Shown here in pieces: positions 1-7,901 of a stretch of DNA of 19,454 nucleotides (positions are counted from its first letter, which is position 1; every line of letters starts with the position of its first letter). The notes beneath the pieces were generated by a model that was not told the DNA's origin, ran no database searches, and saw nothing but the letters and a program-made list of their open reading frames with translations. The DNA is from CAYXBG01 sp964463145 (lineage in GTDB: Bacteria; Acidobacteriota; UBA6911; RPQK01; CBDAPI01): the NCBI GenBank assembly GCA_964463145.1, contig CAYXBG010000026.1:1-19454 (forward strand). Direction: 5' to 3'. The position numbers were made by a program, and so were the translations under genes.

Positions 1-311
1 TGGTTGCGGAATCGGTAGCTCAACAGTTAATTAAACGAGTTGCTTTCAGGAGGGCTATGCGTCGGGCAGTGGATACCGCCTTACGCTTCGGGGCAAAAGG
101 AATTAAGGTTCGCTGTGGGGGGCGTTTGAATGGGGCTGAGATAGCAAGGGCTGAATGGTATTTACATGGTCAGTTGCCCTTGCATACTCTCAGAGCCGAT
201 GTTGAGTATGGGTTGGCTGAAGCTTTTACTACATATGGAGTGATCGGCGTCAAAGTATGGATCTACAAGGGAGATATCTATGACGTCGAGAAGCATCTCG
301 GCGGAGAGTAG
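1..311 (+). CDS. rpsC: Ribosomal protein uS3, C-terminal part (5' end outside window)
   Basis: The reading frame is open from the left edge (first full codon at position 3) to a TAG at 309-311, giving 102 residues. These match the C-terminal domain of small-subunit protein uS3: the segment AFRRAMRRAVDTALRFGAKG followed by IKVRCGGRLNGAEIARAEWY is the family signature, and the end GVIGVKVWIYKGDIY is also typical. The N-terminal KH domain lies upstream of the window. uS3 sits in the 30S head at the mRNA entry channel. The internal ATG at 57 is not the start, because the conserved sequence continues upstream of it. The next gene, rplP, follows after 12 nt, the normal S10-cluster order. Confidence 0.97.
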   Translation, partial: VAESVAQQLIKRVAFRRAMRRAVDTALRFGAKGIKVRCGGRLNGAEIARAEWYLHGQLPLHTLRADVEYGLAEAFTTYGVIGVKVWIYKGDIYDVEKHLGGE

Positions 312-323
312 ATAGGTGTAGCT

Positions 324-737
324 ATGTTAATGCCCAAAAAGACCAAGTATAGAAAGCAAATGAAGGGGAGAATACGGGGTAAGGCCCATCGAGGCAGTAG
401 CGTTGAATTTGGAGAGTTTGGGTTGAAGGTAATGGAGTCAGGACGGATCTCCAACCGTCAGATTGAAGCTGCTCGTATAGCAATTACCCGTTACATCAAA
501 AGGGGGGGCAAGGTGTGGATCCGGATTTTTCCGGATACGCCTTTTACAAAAAAGCCGGCTGAGACCCGCATGGGTAAAGGAAAGGGATCTCCAGAAGGGT
601 GGGTCGCTAGAGTACGCCCGGGTCGGATTCTCTACGAGATGGAAGGGGTCTCTGAAGATGTGGCGCGCGAGGCTATGCGCTTGGCCGCCCAGAAGCTTTC
701 CCTGAAGACTAGATTTGTGACCCGAGTAGGTGAATGA
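324..737 (+). CDS. rplP: Ribosomal protein uL16
   Basis: The product has 137 residues, the usual length for uL16, which binds 23S rRNA next to the peptidyl-transferase centre and the A-site tRNA. The N-terminus MLMPKKTKYRKQMKGR, the central RIFPDTPFTKKPAETRMGKG and the C-terminal AQKLSLKTRFVTR are conserved family blocks. The arginine before MGKGKG corresponds to the residue hydroxylated in Escherichia coli L16; whether it is modified here cannot be seen. The start at 324 keeps the common MLMPK form; an ATG at 330 would give MPKK and is possible. The TGA stop (735-737) abuts the rpmC start, suggesting translational coupling. Confidence 0.98.
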   Translation: MLMPKKTKYRKQMKGRIRGKAHRGSSVEFGEFGLKVMESGRISNRQIEAARIAITRYIKRGGKVWIRIFPDTPFTKKPAETRMGKGKGSPEGWVARVRPGRILYEMEGVSEDVAREAMRLAAQKLSLKTRFVTRVGE

Positions 738-935
738 ATGAAAGCTACGGAATATAGAGAGATGTCATCCCAGGATTTAATATCTGAATTGAGCAGTATG
801 GTAGAGCAGCTTTTCCGACTGCGGTTCCAAAAGGCCACGGGGCAACTTGAGAACCTCGGCAGATTGCGAGAAGTTCGTAAAGATATAGCTCGGGCTAAAA
901 CTGTCCTGAGGGAAAAACAAAAAAACGAGGTCTGA
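738..935 (+). CDS. rpmC: Ribosomal protein uL29
   Basis: This small protein of 65 residues is almost entirely helical, as expected for uL29, a two-helix hairpin near the polypeptide exit tunnel of the 50S subunit. The blocks EQLFRLRFQKATGQLENLGR and REVRKDIARAKTVLRE are characteristic. The ATG immediately follows the rplP stop codon with no spacer. After it comes the longest spacer in this part of the cluster, 46 nt up to rpsQ, which holds a short inverted repeat (CCTGA-agtga-TCAGG, 941-955) of unclear meaning. Confidence 0.96.
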   Translation: MKATEYREMSSQDLISELSSMVEQLFRLRFQKATGQLENLGRLREVRKDIARAKTVLREKQKNEV

Positions 936-981
936 TGGATCCTGAAGTGATCAGGGCTGCAACATAGGTCAAAAGAAGTAA

Positions 982-1254
982 ATGGAAGAGAAAAGTAAGA
1001 GCACGCGACATCGGGCAACACGAATTGGCCGAGTTGTCTCCAATTCTATGGAGCAATCGATAGTAGTTTCTGTGGAGCGTTTAGTTACACATCGTCTTTA
1101 CAGAAAAACACTAAGACGTAGCAGCCGTTTCATGGCACACGATGGCGAAAACGCTTGCCAGGTGGGAGATAAGGTCCTGATTGAAGAGACCAGGCCGATA
1201 AGTAAGCGGAAGTGCTGGGTTCTTAAGGAAGTACTCGAGAAAGCCAAGGTCTAG
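982..1254 (+). CDS. rpsQ: Ribosomal protein uS17
   Basis: The product has 90 residues with an OB-fold sequence typical of uS17, a primary 16S rRNA-binding protein of the 30S body. Visible signatures are GRVVSNSMEQSIVVSVERL near residues 16-34, the motif HRLYRKTLRRSSRF, and VGDKVLIEETRPISKRKCWV near the C-terminus. The ATG at 982 has a purine-rich stretch (AAAAGAAG) just upstream. It sits between rpmC and rplN, as in most bacteria. Confidence 0.97.
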   Translation: MEEKSKSTRHRATRIGRVVSNSMEQSIVVSVERLVTHRLYRKTLRRSSRFMAHDGENACQVGDKVLIEETRPISKRKCWVLKEVLEKAKV

Positions 1255-1265
1255 GAGAAAAACCA

Positions 1266-1634
1266 ATGATCCAGATGCAAACAATGCTCAATGTTGCTGA
1301 TAACTCTGGGGCCCGGAGAATCTGTTGTATTCTGCCTCTGGGTGGCGGTACTGGTTCGAATGCTGGTTTGGGAGATGTTATTAGCGCTTCTGTGAAAGAG
1401 GCCACTCCTGACGGAACCGTTAAGAAGGGTGAGGTCGTAAAGGCAGTGGTTGTGAGGACTAGGGGAGGCAACCGGCGTAGAGATGGATCCTACATCAAGT
1501 TCGACGAGAATGCGGCGGTTTTAATTAATGCCCAGAAAGAACCCATTGGCACACGTGTTTTCGGTCCAGTGGCAAGGGAATTGAGAGAGAAGCGATTTAT
1601 GAAGATTGTTTCACTTGCTCCGGAAGTTATCTAA
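1266..1634 (+). CDS. rplN: Ribosomal protein uL14
   Basis: The 122-residue length is exact for uL14, which lies at the 50S-30S interface and contributes to bridge B8. The N-terminal MIQMQTMLNVADNSGARRIC and the C-terminal FGPVARELREKRFMKIVSLA are near-invariant family blocks. A good Shine-Dalgarno sequence (TAGGAGAA) precedes the ATG. The rpsQ stop is only 11 nt upstream and rplX follows, so it is an internal cistron of the spc cluster. Confidence 0.98.
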   Translation: MIQMQTMLNVADNSGARRICCILPLGGGTGSNAGLGDVISASVKEATPDGTVKKGEVVKAVVVRTRGGNRRRDGSYIKFDENAAVLINAQKEPIGTRVFGPVARELREKRFMKIVSLAPEVI

Positions 1635-1661
1635 GGGACTAGAGTCTAGAGGACGAGCGCC

Positions 1662-1982
1662 ATGCTACATATAAAGAAAAACGATGAGGTTATGGTGATT
1701 TCAGGAAAAAGTCGTGGTGCTCAGGGAAAAGTTCTTCAAGTTTTACCGCATGAGAAACGAGCTATTGTGCAGAACATAAACTTTGTGAAAAAGCATACGA
1801 GTGCCAATCCTCAGCAAAACATCCAGGGGGGTATCGTGGAGAGAGAAGCTCCTATTCATCTCTCGAATCTGATGCTCATCTGCCCAGAATGTAAAGAGCG
1901 AGCAAGGGTAGGTTTTAAGATTGTCGCAGATGGGACCAAGGTCCGTATCTGCAAAAAATGTAGCGCCACAATTACTCAGTAA
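1662..1982 (+). CDS. rplX: Ribosomal protein uL24 with a four-cysteine motif
   Basis: This 106-residue uL24 is an assembly-initiating 50S protein near the tunnel exit. The N-terminal KOW motif is clear (KNDEVMVISGKSRGAQGKVL), followed by NINFVKKHTSANPQQ. The C-terminal half carries CPEC at 74-77 and CKKC at 97-100, which form a zinc-ribbon-like pair of CxxC knuckles. This motif occurs in many bacterial L24 proteins but is lacking in E. coli L24. Zinc binding is inferred, not shown. A GAGGA ribosome-binding site precedes the start. Confidence 0.97.
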   Translation: MLHIKKNDEVMVISGKSRGAQGKVLQVLPHEKRAIVQNINFVKKHTSANPQQNIQGGIVEREAPIHLSNLMLICPECKERARVGFKIVADGTKVRICKKCSATITQ

Positions 1983-1999
1983 TAGTTGACTAGGAAACG

Positions 2000-2566
2000 A
2001 TGAAACCCACAAAAGAACGTTATATATCGGAGGCTGTCCCGGCCTTACTCGAGGAATTCGACCTTAGAAATCCGATGGCAGTGCCTCGTCTAGTGAAAGT
2101 TGTGGTCAATGTCGGTTTAGGTGAGGCAGTCCAGAACCCCAAGTTACTGGATGCTGCTGTGGAAGAGCTCTCAGCGATTACCGGGCAGAAAGCGGTTATT
2201 CGACGGGCACGCAATTCCATTGCCAGCTTCAAACTCCGGGAAGGTATGCCAATAGGAGTTATGGTGACCCTGCGGGGAGCCCGAATGTATGGTTTTTTGG
2301 ATCGACTTCTCAACATTGCACTGCCTCGCGTCCGAGATTTCCGGGGCGTGTCTCCCAAGTCGTTTGATGGACATGGGAATTACACCATTGGTCTTAAGGA
2401 CCAACTGATCTTCCCCGAGATAGATTTGATTAATAGTGGTGGGCGCCTTACGGGGATGAATGTAACCTTAGTAACCACCGCAAAAGATGACCGGCAGGGT
2501 AAAGTTCTATTGGAGAACTTGGGGGTGCCGTTTGGAACTCCCGAGCGTCGAGGGGTCTTGTTCTAG
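2000..2566 (+). CDS. rplE: Ribosomal protein uL5
   Basis: The product has 188 residues and matches uL5, the central-protuberance protein that binds 5S rRNA and contacts P-site tRNA. Visible signatures are VVNVGLGEAVQNPKLLDAA, ITGQKAVIRRARNSIASFKL, RLLNIALPRVRDFRGV and GHGNYTIGLKDQLIFPEI. A Shine-Dalgarno-like AGGAAA lies six bases before the ATG. The next gene is rpsH, only 38 nt downstream; the rpsN gene that usually lies between them is not present. Confidence 0.98.
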   Translation: MKPTKERYISEAVPALLEEFDLRNPMAVPRLVKVVVNVGLGEAVQNPKLLDAAVEELSAITGQKAVIRRARNSIASFKLREGMPIGVMVTLRGARMYGFLDRLLNIALPRVRDFRGVSPKSFDGHGNYTIGLKDQLIFPEIDLINSGGRLTGMNVTLVTTAKDDRQGKVLLENLGVPFGTPERRGVLF

Positions 2567-2604
2567 GTCAACTCAGGGACTGAAAAGATGAGGAGAAATA
2601 AAAG

Positions 2605-3003
2605 ATGACTACGGACCCCATTGCAGACATGCTCACCCGGATTCGTAATGGGTTGATGGCAGATCACGACTCGGTCGAGATTCCCCACTCGCGAATTCGC
2701 GAAGAGCTAAGTAGAATTTTAAAGGAACAGGGTTACGTTTCAGGTTACTCAGTAGTAGAGGGAGAACCTTCGTCCACCATCAAGGTTATCCTCAAGTACG
2801 AAGGGTCGAATCGGGATCCTATAATTCAGAGTCTCCGACGGATCAGTAAGCCGGGTCGTCGAGTTTATGTAGGTAGCAACGAGATCCCATCTGTTTTGGG
2901 CGGTTTGGGTATTACAGTGTTGTCGACATCGAGTGGGGTTATGACGGGTTCTGAAGCCCGTAAGGCGGGAGTAGGTGGAGAGATTTTGTGTGAGGTTTAT
3001 TGA
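2605..3003 (+). CDS. rpsH: Ribosomal protein uS8
   Basis: The product has 132 residues, the usual size of uS8, which binds the central domain of 16S rRNA and in E. coli is the translational repressor of the spc operon. The N-terminal signature TDPIADMLTRIRNG is exact, and the C-terminal block ISTSSGVM-like segment (VLSTSSGVMTGSEARKAGVG, ending CEVY) is conserved. A GGAG sequence lies about 10 bases before the start. Whether an S8 target hairpin exists in the short rplE-rpsH spacer is not evident. Confidence 0.98.
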   Translation: MTTDPIADMLTRIRNGLMADHDSVEIPHSRIREELSRILKEQGYVSGYSVVEGEPSSTIKVILKYEGSNRDPIIQSLRRISKPGRRVYVGSNEIPSVLGGLGITVLSTSSGVMTGSEARKAGVGGEILCEVY

Positions 3004-3039
3004 AGCCGCTGTTGGGGACGAACGAGAGGTTAGCGAGTT

Positions 3040-3600
3040 ATGTCACGTGTTGGTAATAGGCCGATTGAAGTTCCTTCGGACGTAAAAGTTCGGGTGGATG
3101 TCGGCAAGGTATTCATAGAAGGTCCCAAGGGTCGTCTAGAGGCTCCAGTTCCGGCTGAGATCACACTAGAACTCAAGGACGGTGTGATTGAGGCTAAAAG
3201 GGACAGTGAAACTCCAAGAGCACGTTCACTGCATGGTCTGACTCGTACGCTTGTAGCCAATGCTATATGGGGTGTATCGCAGGGTTTTACAAAGGAACTG
3301 GATGTGATTGGAGTTGGATATCGGGCTGAGGTTGCGGGAAAAGCGCTTAAAATGGCCTTGGGATTTTCCCATCCTGTTGAGGTCCCTTTTCCCGAGGGTA
3401 TTCAAATGCAAGTGAGGAAAGCTCAACGATCCAGCGCCAATTATGCGGCCACAATTGTTGTTAGTGGAATTGACAAAGCTAAAGTCGGTCAGGTGGCAGC
3501 GGATCTTCGGAAATTGAGGCCTCCCGATGCATATAAGGGGAAGGGTATTCGCTACGCACATGAACAGATTAAGTTGAAGGTTGGGAAGAAGGGTGCTTAG
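3040..3600 (+). CDS. rplF: Ribosomal protein uL6
   Basis: The product has 186 residues, slightly longer than the 175-180 typical of uL6. It binds 23S rRNA near the sarcin-ricin loop and GTPase-associated centre. The two-repeat organisation is visible. Repeat one starts MSRVGNRPIEVPSDVKV and contains VFIEGPKGRLE. Repeat two contains LDVIGVGYRAEVAGKALKMA, and the C-terminus holds RKLRPPDAYKGKGIRYAHE, the classic uL6 signature. The start follows rpsH by 36 nt, with a weak purine stretch rather than a strong Shine-Dalgarno sequence. Confidence 0.98.
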   Translation: MSRVGNRPIEVPSDVKVRVDVGKVFIEGPKGRLEAPVPAEITLELKDGVIEAKRDSETPRARSLHGLTRTLVANAIWGVSQGFTKELDVIGVGYRAEVAGKALKMALGFSHPVEVPFPEGIQMQVRKAQRSSANYAATIVVSGIDKAKVGQVAADLRKLRPPDAYKGKGIRYAHEQIKLKVGKKGA

Positions 3601-3602
3601 TA

Positions 3603-3965
3603 GTGATGTCTAAGAAAGCAAGCAAAAATCAGCGCAGGCTCAAAATACACTCTCGGATCAGACGTAAGATTTCGGGAACCGATTCAAGGCCCAGGTTGGC
3701 CGTTTTTCGGAGTCTGAGGCACTTTTATGCCCAGGTTGTCGATGACAGTAAGGGTATAACTCTTCTAGCGGTTACCACACAGAAGGATAAGAAGGTAAAA
3801 CGAGCATCATCCGTCGAGGCGGCCCGAAAACTCGGGAAAGAACTGGCAGAAGAGGCGAAAAAGAAGGGTATTGAGACGATTGTATTTGATCGTGGCGGGT
3901 ATATTTACCATGGGCGGGTAAAGGCCTTTGCCGAGGCGGCTCGCGAAGCAGGGTTGAAGTTTTAG
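3603..3965 (+). CDS. rplR: Ribosomal protein uL18
   Basis: The product is 119-120 residues of uL18, which binds 5S rRNA in the central protuberance. The basic N-terminus, the block RPRLAVFRSLRHFYAQVVDD and the ending GGYIYHGRVKAFAEAAREAG are diagnostic. Two adjacent start codons are available: GTG at 3603 (giving MMSKK) and ATG at 3606 (MSKK). The ATG is the likelier start. The gene begins two bases after the rplF stop, so translation is probably coupled. Confidence 0.97.
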   Translation: MMSKKASKNQRRLKIHSRIRRKISGTDSRPRLAVFRSLRHFYAQVVDDSKGITLLAVTTQKDKKVKRASSVEAARKLGKELAEEAKKKGIETIVFDRGGYIYHGRVKAFAEAAREAGLKF

Positions 3966-3975
3966 GAGACCGAGT

Positions 3976-4470
3976 ATGGCCATGAGAGACAGACAGAATT
4001 CTGATATGAAAGATCACGTTGTCGCAATCAATCGAGTGACAAAGGTGGTAAAAGGCGGGAAAAATCTCAGCTTTACGGCGCTTGTCGTTGTTGGTAATGA
4101 GACGGGGAAGGTTGGTTACGGCATGGGTAAGGCTAAAGAGGTCCCCTCCGCAATCAGGAAAGGATTGGAGAGGGCCAGAAAAGCGATGCTAGAAGTGCCA
4201 TTGGCGATGTCAACGATTCCCCATCAGGTGGAAGGCGTAGCCGGTGCCGGGAGGGTTCTTCTAAAGCCAGCTCCAGAGGGAACAGGAGTGATCGCTGGAG
4301 GTGCCGTGCGTGCGGTTATGGAGGCAGCCGGGATCCATAACGTGGTAACTAAGGTCATAGGAACACAGAACCCTATAAACGTAGTCAGGGCTACATTTGA
4401 GGGACTGGCTCGTCTCCGCAGTCCGGAGCAAGTAGCCAAATCCCGAGGAATCGCGGTAAAGGATCTATAA
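3976..4470 (+). CDS. rpsE: Ribosomal protein uS5
   Basis: The product has 164 residues and matches uS5, a 30S body protein that shapes the mRNA entry channel and affects decoding accuracy. The N-terminal double-stranded-RNA-binding-like domain includes INRVTKVVKGGKNLSFTALV and GYGMGKAKEVPSAIRKG. The C-terminal domain includes GTGVIAGGAVRAVMEAAGI and NPINVVRATFEGL. A TAGGAG ribosome-binding site precedes the ATG at 3976; an ATG six bases later is an alternative. Its TAA stop directly abuts the rpmD start. Confidence 0.98.
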   Translation: MAMRDRQNSDMKDHVVAINRVTKVVKGGKNLSFTALVVVGNETGKVGYGMGKAKEVPSAIRKGLERARKAMLEVPLAMSTIPHQVEGVAGAGRVLLKPAPEGTGVIAGGAVRAVMEAAGIHNVVTKVIGTQNPINVVRATFEGLARLRSPEQVAKSRGIAVKDL

Positions 4471-4668
4471 ATGCTTGAGAAGAATTCCAAATCCATTCGG
4501 ATTCAGTACTTCAGGAGCTCTATTGGAAGGCCCGAAAAGCAAAAGCGGGTAGTGAAGGGGTTAGGGTTTAGGAAGCTGAATCAAATAGTTGAACTTGTCG
4601 ATACCCCTCAGACAAGAGGGATGGTGGCTAAGGTCCCGCATCTAGTTAGAGTTCTAGACGGAGAATAA
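4471..4668 (+). CDS. rpmD: Ribosomal protein uL30
   Basis: This 65-residue protein has the uL30 fold signature: IRIQYFRSSIGRPEKQKRVV, then GLGFRKLNQIVELVDTPQTR and a final GMVAKVPHLVRVL. It is a peripheral 50S protein. It occupies the expected place between rpsE and rplO, with zero spacer to rpsE and one base to rplO. Its presence is mildly informative, since some bacterial lineages lack rpmD. Confidence 0.96.
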   Translation: MLEKNSKSIRIQYFRSSIGRPEKQKRVVKGLGFRKLNQIVELVDTPQTRGMVAKVPHLVRVLDGE

Positions 4669-4669
4669 T

Positions 4670-5119
4670 ATGGTTTTACAACTACATAACTTGAAACCTG
4701 CCAAAGGTGCAAACGCGAAAAAGAAAAGAGTTGGCCGTGGTCCTGGATCTGGCAGTGGAGTGACTGCAGGTCGAGGACACAAGGGACAGAAGTCGCGTTC
4801 GGGTTACTCTAGTCGTGCGGGTTTTGAGGGCGGACAAATGCCCCTCTATCGACGCCTCCCTAAACGTGGTTTCACTAATATCTTTGCGAAGAGGTTTGTA
4901 GTTCTCAATGTTCGTGACCTGAATCGATTTGAAAATGGAACAGAAGTATCCGCCCAGGCTCTTATGGAAGTCGGTTATATGAAAAGAGCACACGACGGTC
5001 TCCGCATTCTGGGCCAAGGGGAACTAAAAAAGAAATTAACTGTAAGAGCTGTACACTTTAGCGGATCTGCTCGCGCCAAAATCGAGGCTGCGGGAGGAAA
5101 AGTTGAGATTGTGACCTGA
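4670..5119 (+). CDS. rplO: Ribosomal protein uL15
   Basis: The product has 149 residues and matches uL15, a late-assembly 50S protein. The long basic, glycine-rich N-terminal extension is evident (KKRVGRGPGSGSGVTAGRGH followed by KGQKSRSG), as is GGQMPLYRRLPKRGFTN. The C-terminal globular part, including VHFSGSARAKIEAAGGKVE, is conserved. The start codon overlaps closely with the end of rpmD (one base between), and the stop is two bases before secY. Confidence 0.98.
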   Translation: MVLQLHNLKPAKGANAKKKRVGRGPGSGSGVTAGRGHKGQKSRSGYSSRAGFEGGQMPLYRRLPKRGFTNIFAKRFVVLNVRDLNRFENGTEVSAQALMEVGYMKRAHDGLRILGQGELKKKLTVRAVHFSGSARAKIEAAGGKVEIVT

Positions 5120-5121
5120 AA

Positions 5122-6531
5122 ATGCCCGACCTGAATAACCTCGCAGTCACTCTGCGTAATATTGCCAACATCCCCGAACTGCGCAAGCGCATTCTGTTCA
5201 TGCTCGGAATGTTAGCTGTGTACCGCGTGGGGAGCTGGATCCCTACCCCCGGGGTCAATACGCTCGCCCTGCAACAGTTTTTCGAGACTCAGGCAGGGAC
5301 CATGTTTGGTTTTCTTAATATGTTTTCTGGTGGCAATCTGTCTCGGCTGTCGATTTTTGCACTGGGTATTACTCCCTATATCACTGCCTCTATTATTTTT
5401 CAATTATTGACTGTTGTTTGGCCTTATCTGGAGCGGCTCTCTAAAGAGGGAGATCTGGGGCGGCGCAAGATCAATCAATACACACGTTATTCTACGGTTG
5501 GATTGAGTTTGTTTCAGGGATTCGCAACTGCAGTTGCACTTGAACAAACCTCAGGTGGTGGACCTGCCATCGTGCCTAATCCAGGCTGGAGTTTCCGGCT
5601 CATGACACTCCTGACGCTAACCACAGGGACCGTTTTTGTGATGTGGATAGGTGAGCAGATCTCAGAGCGGGGTATAGGGAATGGGATTTCCTTAATCATA
5701 TTTTCCGGAATAGTTGTTGGACTGCCCAGTGCAAGCGGATCTCTCTGGCAGGACTGGCAGAACGGCCAAAAGTCCATTTTCCTGATAGTAGCACTCTTAA
5801 TTCTGATGGCAGGTGTTATTGCTGCGATAGTGTATGTGGAGCGAGGGCAACGGCGCATTAGAATCCAATATGCTAAAAGGGTAGTTGGGCGTAAAATGAT
5901 GGGCGGCTCGGCGACTCATCTTCCCCTAAAAGTTAACTCGGGAGGGGTTATCCCAGTCATTTTTGCGGCTTCGATCGTAGCCTTCCCGTCTACTTTGCAA
6001 CTAGTCTTGCCCTGGCAGTTTCTACAAAGCCTTGCCGGTCAGCTGCAGCAGGGATTCCCCTTGTACAACCTTGTGTATATTGGAGGAATAGTCTTCTTCT
6101 GTTTTTTTTACGTAAGTATTATTTTTAATCCCGACGAAGTAGCTGACAACATCCGTAAATATGGCGGATTTATTCCGGGGATCAGGCCAGGCCGTCGGAC
6201 CTCTGAGTTCATTGATAATGTATTAACGAGTCTCACTGCTGCAGGCGCGATTTATCTTGTTTTGGTTTGCTTATTACCGGAATTTTTGATTTCTGGGTTC
6301 AAAGTTCAGCCTATACCGGCCATAGGTCCTTGGTTAGATAATTTTTTAATTGACAACCGACTAGCTTGGATTACAACTGGCCTTGGGGTGACGTTCTATT
6401 TTGGAGGAACATCTATCTTAATTGTCGTCGGTGTAGCTATGGATACGATTCAGCAGATTGAATCTCAACTTGTCATGCGTCACTACGAAGGATTTCTGAA
6501 ACGAGGGCGAGTCAGGGGCAGGCGTGGATAG
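5122..6531 (+). CDS. secY: Preprotein translocase channel subunit SecY
   Basis: The product has 469 residues, a little longer than the 430-445 usual for SecY, the channel of the SecYEG translocon in the cytoplasmic membrane. About ten hydrophobic segments can be seen. Conserved elements include GSWIPTPGV in the first transmembrane/plug region (about residues 37-45), FALGITPYITASIIFQLL in TM2 (about 79-96), ISERGIGNGISLIIFSGI, and the cytoplasmic-loop signature YGGFIPGIRPG from about residue 347. The C-terminal tail is short and basic (KRGRVRGRRG). It starts two bases after rplO, its usual partner. The usual follower adk is absent; map comes next. Confidence 0.98.
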   Translation: MPDLNNLAVTLRNIANIPELRKRILFMLGMLAVYRVGSWIPTPGVNTLALQQFFETQAGTMFGFLNMFSGGNLSRLSIFALGITPYITASIIFQLLTVVWPYLERLSKEGDLGRRKINQYTRYSTVGLSLFQGFATAVALEQTSGGGPAIVPNPGWSFRLMTLLTLTTGTVFVMWIGEQISERGIGNGISLIIFSGIVVGLPSASGSLWQDWQNGQKSIFLIVALLILMAGVIAAIVYVERGQRRIRIQYAKRVVGRKMMGGSATHLPLKVNSGGVIPVIFAASIVAFPSTLQLVLPWQFLQSLAGQLQQGFPLYNLVYIGGIVFFCFFYVSIIFNPDEVADNIRKYGGFIPGIRPGRRTSEFIDNVLTSLTAAGAIYLVLVCLLPEFLISGFKVQPIPAIGPWLDNFLIDNRLAWITTGLGVTFYFGGTSILIVVGVAMDTIQQIESQLVMRHYEGFLKRGRVRGRRG

Positions 6532-6608
6532 TTTTGTGGGACCTAGTGATGTCTAGTGTTAGAATGTAGCGTTTCTGGACTGCTGGGGTAGAACCAATAG
6601 GAAGCAGT

Positions 6609-7358
6609 GTGATTATTTGTAAAGGTAGTCAGGAGTTGGCGAAGATGCGGGAGGCAAACCTAATGGTGGCACGTGTGCTGCGCCGTCTAGGTGGCATGAT
6701 TGCCCCGGGTGTGACCACAAAGGAATTGGATTTCGTGGCGGAAGAGATGATTCTTCAGGATGGTGCGGAGCCTGCCTTTAAGGGGTATCAAGGGTATCCG
6801 GCAACCGTGTGTGCCTCGGTAAACGATCAGATTGTACATGGAATTCCCAATGATCGCCCATTGTCATCGGGTGACATTCTGAGCCTGGATGTAGGAGTTT
6901 TTTGGAAGGGCTTTTACGGAGACTCAGCTTGGACATTTCCTGTTGGAGATATTCCCAGGCCGATTCAACAACTTTTGGATGTTACGCGCGAGTCTCTTTT
7001 TAAGGGTATTGAACAGGTGGAAATTGGAAATCGAGTTTCTGATATCTCGTCCAGCGTTCAAAAGCATGTCGAAAAAAATGGTTTTTCGGTTGTTCGGGAG
7101 TTTGTTGGACATGGAATTGGTGAGAGTCTGCATGAAGACCCTCAAGTTCCGAATTATGGAGAGCCTGGTCGTGGTCCTCGATTGCAAGAGGGAATGGTCT
7201 TGGCTATAGAGCCTATGGTGAATGTTCAGGGGCCAGGAGCTAAAATCCTAGAAGATCGCTGGACTGCAGTAACGACAGACGGAGGCTACAGCGCTCATTT
7301 CGAGCATTCAGTGGCACTCACCAAGGATGGTCCTTGGATTTTGAGTCAACTGGATTGA
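6609..7358 (+). CDS. map: Type I methionine aminopeptidase
   Basis: The product has 249 residues, the normal length for type Ia MetAP, the cytosolic enzyme that removes the initiator methionine from nascent proteins. All five metal ligands of the pita-bread fold are present: D94 and D105 (SLDVGVFWKGFYGDSAW), H168 (VGHGIG), E201 (AIEPMV) and E232 (HFEHSV). The substrate-contacting histidines H77 (VHGIPN) and H175 are also there. The start is a GTG at 6609, preceded by AGGAAGCAG; the resulting MIICKGSQELAKMREA lines up with family N-termini. A 77-nt spacer separates it from secY. It lies between secY and rpmJ, where adk and infA are often also found but are missing here. Confidence 0.97.
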   Translation: MIICKGSQELAKMREANLMVARVLRRLGGMIAPGVTTKELDFVAEEMILQDGAEPAFKGYQGYPATVCASVNDQIVHGIPNDRPLSSGDILSLDVGVFWKGFYGDSAWTFPVGDIPRPIQQLLDVTRESLFKGIEQVEIGNRVSDISSSVQKHVEKNGFSVVREFVGHGIGESLHEDPQVPNYGEPGRGPRLQEGMVLAIEPMVNVQGPGAKILEDRWTAVTTDGGYSAHFEHSVALTKDGPWILSQLD

Positions 7359-7371
7359 GGAGAGTCTTGAA

Positions 7372-7485
7372 ATGAAGGTTCGAGCTTCGGTTAAGAAAAT
7401 GTGCATGAATTGTAAGATTGTTCGCCGTAAGGGTGTGGTTAGGGTGATTTGCTCGAATCCAAAACACAAACAGCGTCAGGGATAG
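7372..7485 (+). CDS. rpmJ: Ribosomal protein bL36, zinc-ribbon type
   Basis: This short frame of 37 codons reads MKVRASVKKMCMNCKIVRRK at its start and ends KHKQRQG, which is unmistakably bL36, the smallest 50S protein. The zinc ligands of the C+ form are complete: C11, C14, C27 and H32. It starts 13 nt after the map stop with a GGAGAG ribosome-binding site and is followed by rpsM after 35 nt, the standard order. It has zinc ligands, like uL24 in this same cluster. Confidence 0.96.
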   Translation: MKVRASVKKMCMNCKIVRRKGVVRVICSNPKHKQRQG

Positions 7486-7520
7486 TAAAAATATAACTCA
7501 TAGAAATTGAGGGAAGAGTT

Positions 7521-7892
7521 ATGGCACGGATAGCAGGAATTAACATACCAGACCACAAAAGGGTGGAGGTGGGGTTGACATATATCTACGGGATAGGCAG
7601 GTCTCGTGCTGTATCAATCCTTGAGAGTGCTAACGTGGAAGGGTCCATAAAGGTTGGGGAACTGACTGAAGATCAGGGGAATCTGATACGTAAAATCATC
7701 CAGGATGAAGGACGAATTGAGGGTGATCTACGTAAAGAGTTACAACTCAACATCAAGCGTTTAATGGATATTGGATGTTATCGGGGACTTCGTCACCGTC
7801 GAGGTTTACCAGTAAGAGGACAGCGAACACATACGAACGCAAGGACCCGTAAAGGTCCGAAGAAAACTGGAATTCGTAGGCGTCGGAAGTAA
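7521..7892 (+). CDS. rpsM: Ribosomal protein uS13
   Basis: The product has 123 residues and matches uS13, a 30S head protein that forms intersubunit bridges and contacts P-site tRNA with its basic tail. Signatures are MARIAGINIPDHKRVEVGLT, YIYGIGRSRA and GCYRGLRHRRGLPVRGQRTH followed by TNARTRKGPKKT. The ribosome-binding site GAGGGAAG sits about five bases before the ATG. It opens the alpha cluster. Confidence 0.98.
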   Translation: MARIAGINIPDHKRVEVGLTYIYGIGRSRAVSILESANVEGSIKVGELTEDQGNLIRKIIQDEGRIEGDLRKELQLNIKRLMDIGCYRGLRHRRGLPVRGQRTHTNARTRKGPKKTGIRRRRK

Positions 7893-7901
7893 GGAAGTAG
7901 A

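Noticed and set aside
57..311. A complete small gene starting at ATG 57.
   Set aside because: The upstream codons from position 3 encode conserved uS3 sequence in the same frame, so it is the end of rpsC.
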